Of a stretch of 10,000 nt of DNA, positions 8,165-10,000 are shown piece after piece. Made by a program: the position numbers and the translations under genes. How positions within the stretch are numbered: the stretch's first letter is position 1; each line of letters opens with the position of its first letter. The notes beneath the pieces are model-generated. The model was not told the DNA's origin. It saw only the letters and a program-made list of their open reading frames with translations, and did no database searches. Origin of the DNA: Chondrilla cf. caribensis (Eukaryota > Porifera > Demospongiae > Chondrillida > Chondrillidae); contig OZ026564.1 in NCBI GenBank assembly GCA_964020155.1, positions 2,224,955-2,234,954 of the forward strand, read 5' to 3'.

Positions 8165-8551
8165 GTGTTATGATGTCTCTTCATATTTACTGAACTACTG
8201 TGCACATGTGCTAATGGTGCTTCAGCTACTCTTGCAATACTGGAAAGAGTGGACCTGTAGATTTGATGTTATGGAGGAGTAAAAGATTAAGGTGAAAACC
8301 AACAGTCAATACCACAGGTTACTCAATCAAATAAACTTCACTGTTCAACCAATGTCTGTAAATACATTCCTCCCATTCAGATTTTGTCTTGCTGATGTTA
8401 ATTCACTGCATGGTGTTTCTATGTTGAAAATAACAAAGTCAAGAGTAAGTGTGTATGACTCATTGGCATCATCTATAGTGTTGGTGTGCTGTGGGGTTCG
8501 AGACTTGCGGCAAACCCTAGCTATATGACCACACTTACCACAGTTACAGCA
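8165..8551. repeat. Tandem duplication, copy 2 (joined to upstream gag)
   Basis: This copy starts GTGTTATGATGTCTCTTCAT, as copy 1 does at 7787. On the minus strand it is continuous with the first knuckle and the capsid-like part of the gag relic, so it occupies the original position. It has lost about 11 bp right before the second knuckle that copy 1 retains. Confidence 0.95.
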
Positions 8552-9112
8552 TGAATGGGCAATTCTTGGGGGAATGAAATTGACTGCACTTGTAGCACCG
8601 CTCTCTGACTGGAAAACTCGTCACCTTATCATTGGAGACTGCTTAAAACTGTCCGTTTTCCCCTGTGGATCGCTACTAAGCCCTTTCTGTCGAAAGTGGA
8701 TCGTGTGCATTGCGCTCAGTGGTTTCGTACGCTTCTCTGCTAAAAGTCTCCTCTGCGGTCGTATGTCCCGTAGTCCACGTACTAGTATATCGTCCAGTAT
8801 ATCCTCAAAATTGCAAGTGGTCTCCGTTGGTCCCTGATCCCTGGAATGAAAATGAAACCGCTGTACGATGGTTGACGGCCTAGGGTTTTTGTGTGTGTCG
8901 ATCAATTCCATCAACTGCTCAAAAGACCGCTCCGACGGCTTGCCTGGTGCCACCAAATCCTTGACGAGCTGGTATAGACTGGGTCAACATACGCTGAGCA
9001 AAAATGCTCGCCTTTTTTCTTCCTTGATGTCGTTCGCTATGAAGTACCTCTCCATCCGCTCGGCGTACGACAACCAATCTTCTTTGGCCTCATCGAACTC
9101 TGCAAAAGTGGT
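8345..9112 (-). pseudogene. Ty3/gypsy-type retrotransposon gag relic (capsid region and two zinc knuckles)
   Basis: Read on the minus strand from 9112, the frame gives FDEAKEDWLSYAERMERYF, then AFLLSVC, a TGA at 8984-8986, then LVAPGKPSERSFEQLMELI and PRPSTIVQRFHFHSRDQ. This is the conserved layout of capsid regions in Ty3/gypsy elements of invertebrates. A stretch after HSRDQ is about 15 residues shorter than usual, and a few residues are missing before VRGLRD. After RRLLAE, near 8730, the similarity continues in another frame (AYETTERNAHD), with stops at 8673-8678 (two TAG) and 8643-8645 (TAA). That frame reaches the first knuckle RCYKCSQFHSPKNC (CX2CX3HX4C, 8559-8597). An ~11-bp loss then shifts the frame again before the second knuckle CCNCGKCGHIARVC (CX2CX4HX4C, 8510-8551), which runs on to a TGA at 8345. 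Such proteins form the RNA-packaging particle of the element. With this many lesions it cannot make one. The N-terminus is missing, and I see no protease, reverse transcriptase, integrase or terminal repeats. Confidence 0.9.
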
Positions 9113-9114
9113 TC

Positions 9115-9217
9115 ATTCTTAGACAAGATTATATAGACAATAAAATGACAACTTATGATTTGAGTTCACCTAGTTTATATTGTAAGTTCACAATTAGTTC
9201 ATAACATTTTAATGTTT
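9115..9217. repeat. Direct repeat copy A
   Basis: It begins ATTCTTAGACAA and includes AATAAAATGACAACTTATGA, AGTTCACCTAGTTTAT and TTAGTTCATAACA. It is about 85-90% identical by eye to 9334-9432, with a 6-bp gap. Its start coincides with the point where gag similarity ends. Confidence 0.9.
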
Positions 9218-9305
9218 TTTTTGAAATGCAGCAATGAATAAATCAATACTATATATAGAAAGAAAATCAAATGAATACATAGTAGTATAATAGTCTAGTA
9301 GATAC

Positions 9306-9327
9306 GACCTTCCATCAATTGAAGGTC
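9306..9327. repeat. 22-nt inverted repeat between the direct repeats
   Basis: GACCTTC and GAAGGTC are separated by 8 nt and can form a 7-bp hairpin. It lies just upstream of direct repeat copy B. I cannot assign a function. Confidence 0.7.
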
Positions 9328-9333
9328 AATTTA

Positions 9334-9432
9334 ATTCTTAGACAAACTTATAATAAAATGACAACTTATGATATCAGTTCACCTAGTTTATTATTGTAAG
9401 CTCACATATTAGTTCATAACAGTTTAATGTTC
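9334..9432. repeat. Direct repeat copy B
   Basis: This is the second copy of the segment at 9115-9217, about 217 bp away. It differs by scattered substitutions and a missing TATAGA-like hexamer. The pair could be an old local duplication or part of a dispersed repeat family; it is too short and diverged to call long terminal repeats. Confidence 0.9.
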
Positions 9433-9595
9433 TGGGTCAGGATACAACAAAAACACAGGTTAGATGTTTTCGGGTGTCTTGCTTGCTTGTGGTTTATGCA
9501 ATGTACATTCATATGCATGGATGTATGATTAATAATTGTGCATGTAAATGTATTTAGTAAGCACTTGATTCAATTTAATACTATTATGTGTCCAG
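9433..9595. other. Sequence upstream of the candidate exon, nothing recognised
   Basis: No repeat or gene was seen. The stretch ends in TTAATACTATTATGTGTCCAG, a weak pyrimidine-poor context that still offers an AG at 9594-9595 usable as a 3' splice site for the following open frame. Confidence 0.5.
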
Positions 9596-9729
9596 GTTGG
9601 CAGACAGATCATTTAGTAAGCTATGAAGACCTGCAAGCCCGCTGTGTACAGCCTGAAGTGAAGTTGGCCAAGCTGGAAGAAGAGAATGGTTGCATACGAA
9701 TCAAATTTGATCTGAAAACCTCATGGTAG
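9596..9729 (+). CDS. Candidate exon or exon relic with leucine-zipper-like coiled coil
   Basis: The plus-strand frame is open from 9538 to a TAG at 9727-9729. Only the part after the possible splice acceptor at 9595 looks protein-like: YEDLQARCVQPEVK, then LAKLEEENGCIRIKF. Heptad spacing puts L, P, L, I at one core position and C, L, N, F at the other. An asparagine at a core position together with LxxLEEEN is typical of bZIP-type leucine zippers and other parallel coiled coils. The proline at a core position would break the helix and suggests either decay of an original leucine or a non-zipper protein. The surrounding 61-codon frame at 9723-9908 shows no such features. No basic region or other exon is visible, so identity remains open. 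Confidence 0.35.
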
Positions 9730-10000
9730 CTAAAGATAATCCAGCCAGATTATATACATATAATTATTATTGTTCGAGGTTAGCACGAGGTTTCACGCTA
9801 GCTACTGTTTTGAAGTGTTCTTATCCCCTGCTATTCCAATTCCTTTCAAGCAGAAATACTATGTATTCTACATTCAGCCAACCAAAACTTAGCCCGAAAT
9901 ATGATTGAAGATAATCCCAAAAATATGTCCGATGTTCGCTCGAAAATCGTTCGCAGATATCTCCATTTACGTTCCAAGTTAGCTCAAAGTACGTTCAATG
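9730..10000. other. Window end, no recognisable feature
   Basis: Mixed-composition DNA. A short open frame (9723-9908) has no recognisable domain, and no repeat or RNA gene is apparent. Confidence 0.5.

Noticed and set aside
7914..8528. Plus-strand frames of 71 and 78 codons in the duplicated blocks
   Set aside because: They are antisense to the recognisable gag knuckle frames, and their similarity to each other is explained by the DNA duplication.
8574..9122. Plus-strand frames of 87 and 84 codons
   Set aside because: They are antisense shadows of the gag capsid region, which carries the recognisable motifs on the minus strand.
9115..9432. The direct repeats as long terminal repeats of a retrotransposon
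   Set aside because: They are about 100 bp, lie only 217 bp apart with no coding DNA between them, and lack TG...CA ends, a primer-binding site and a polypurine tract.

Overview
This window looks like AT-rich, gene-poor DNA from an invertebrate animal genome. The evidence is a 4.5 kb GT-rich satellite, long AT-rich sequence without prokaryotic-style genes, a decayed Ty3/gypsy-type gag on the minus strand, and at most one small coding exon. A flatworm (schistosome-like trematode) would fit, but that is an impression from composition and element type, not something the sequence proves. I see no complete functional protein gene.

Layout. (1) 1-4536: the right end of a GT-rich satellite with nested organisation. 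The base texture is (TG)n. On it sit boxes of the CATATGTAC / CATATGTATG type roughly every 40-70 bp, often as A-B pairs. These are organised into long higher-order units: 1-2430, then a shortened relative at 2431-4153, then a truncated third unit at 4154-4536. Unit 1 carries extra internal duplications that unit 2 lacks. The very long reading frames here (Cys-Val on one strand, His-Thr on the other) follow from base composition and are not genes. (2) 4537-7786: AT-rich DNA with an 11-bp-arm palindrome, a small hairpin, an unrecognised 84-codon minus-strand ORF beside a degenerate tRNA-T-arm-like sequence, an unrecognised 67-codon minus-strand ORF, and otherwise nothing I can name. (3) 7787-9112: remains of a Ty3/gypsy-type gag on the minus strand. 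They comprise a capsid-like region, a CX2CX3HX4C knuckle and a CX2CX4HX4C knuckle, broken by stops, deletions and frameshifts. The second knuckle and the ~350 bp after it are tandemly duplicated (7787-8164 and 8165-8551, about 95% identical by eye). (4) 9113-10000: a pair of ~100 bp direct repeats, the first starting where gag similarity ends, a 22-bp inverted repeat between them, and a plus-strand ORF near 9596-9729 with a leucine-zipper-like heptad pattern that may be an exon or exon relic.

Nothing here works as an operon or pathway. The story is one of repeats: satellite growth by nested unequal duplication, and a retroelement relic that decayed and underwent local duplication. Identity figures and unit boundaries are by-eye estimates.
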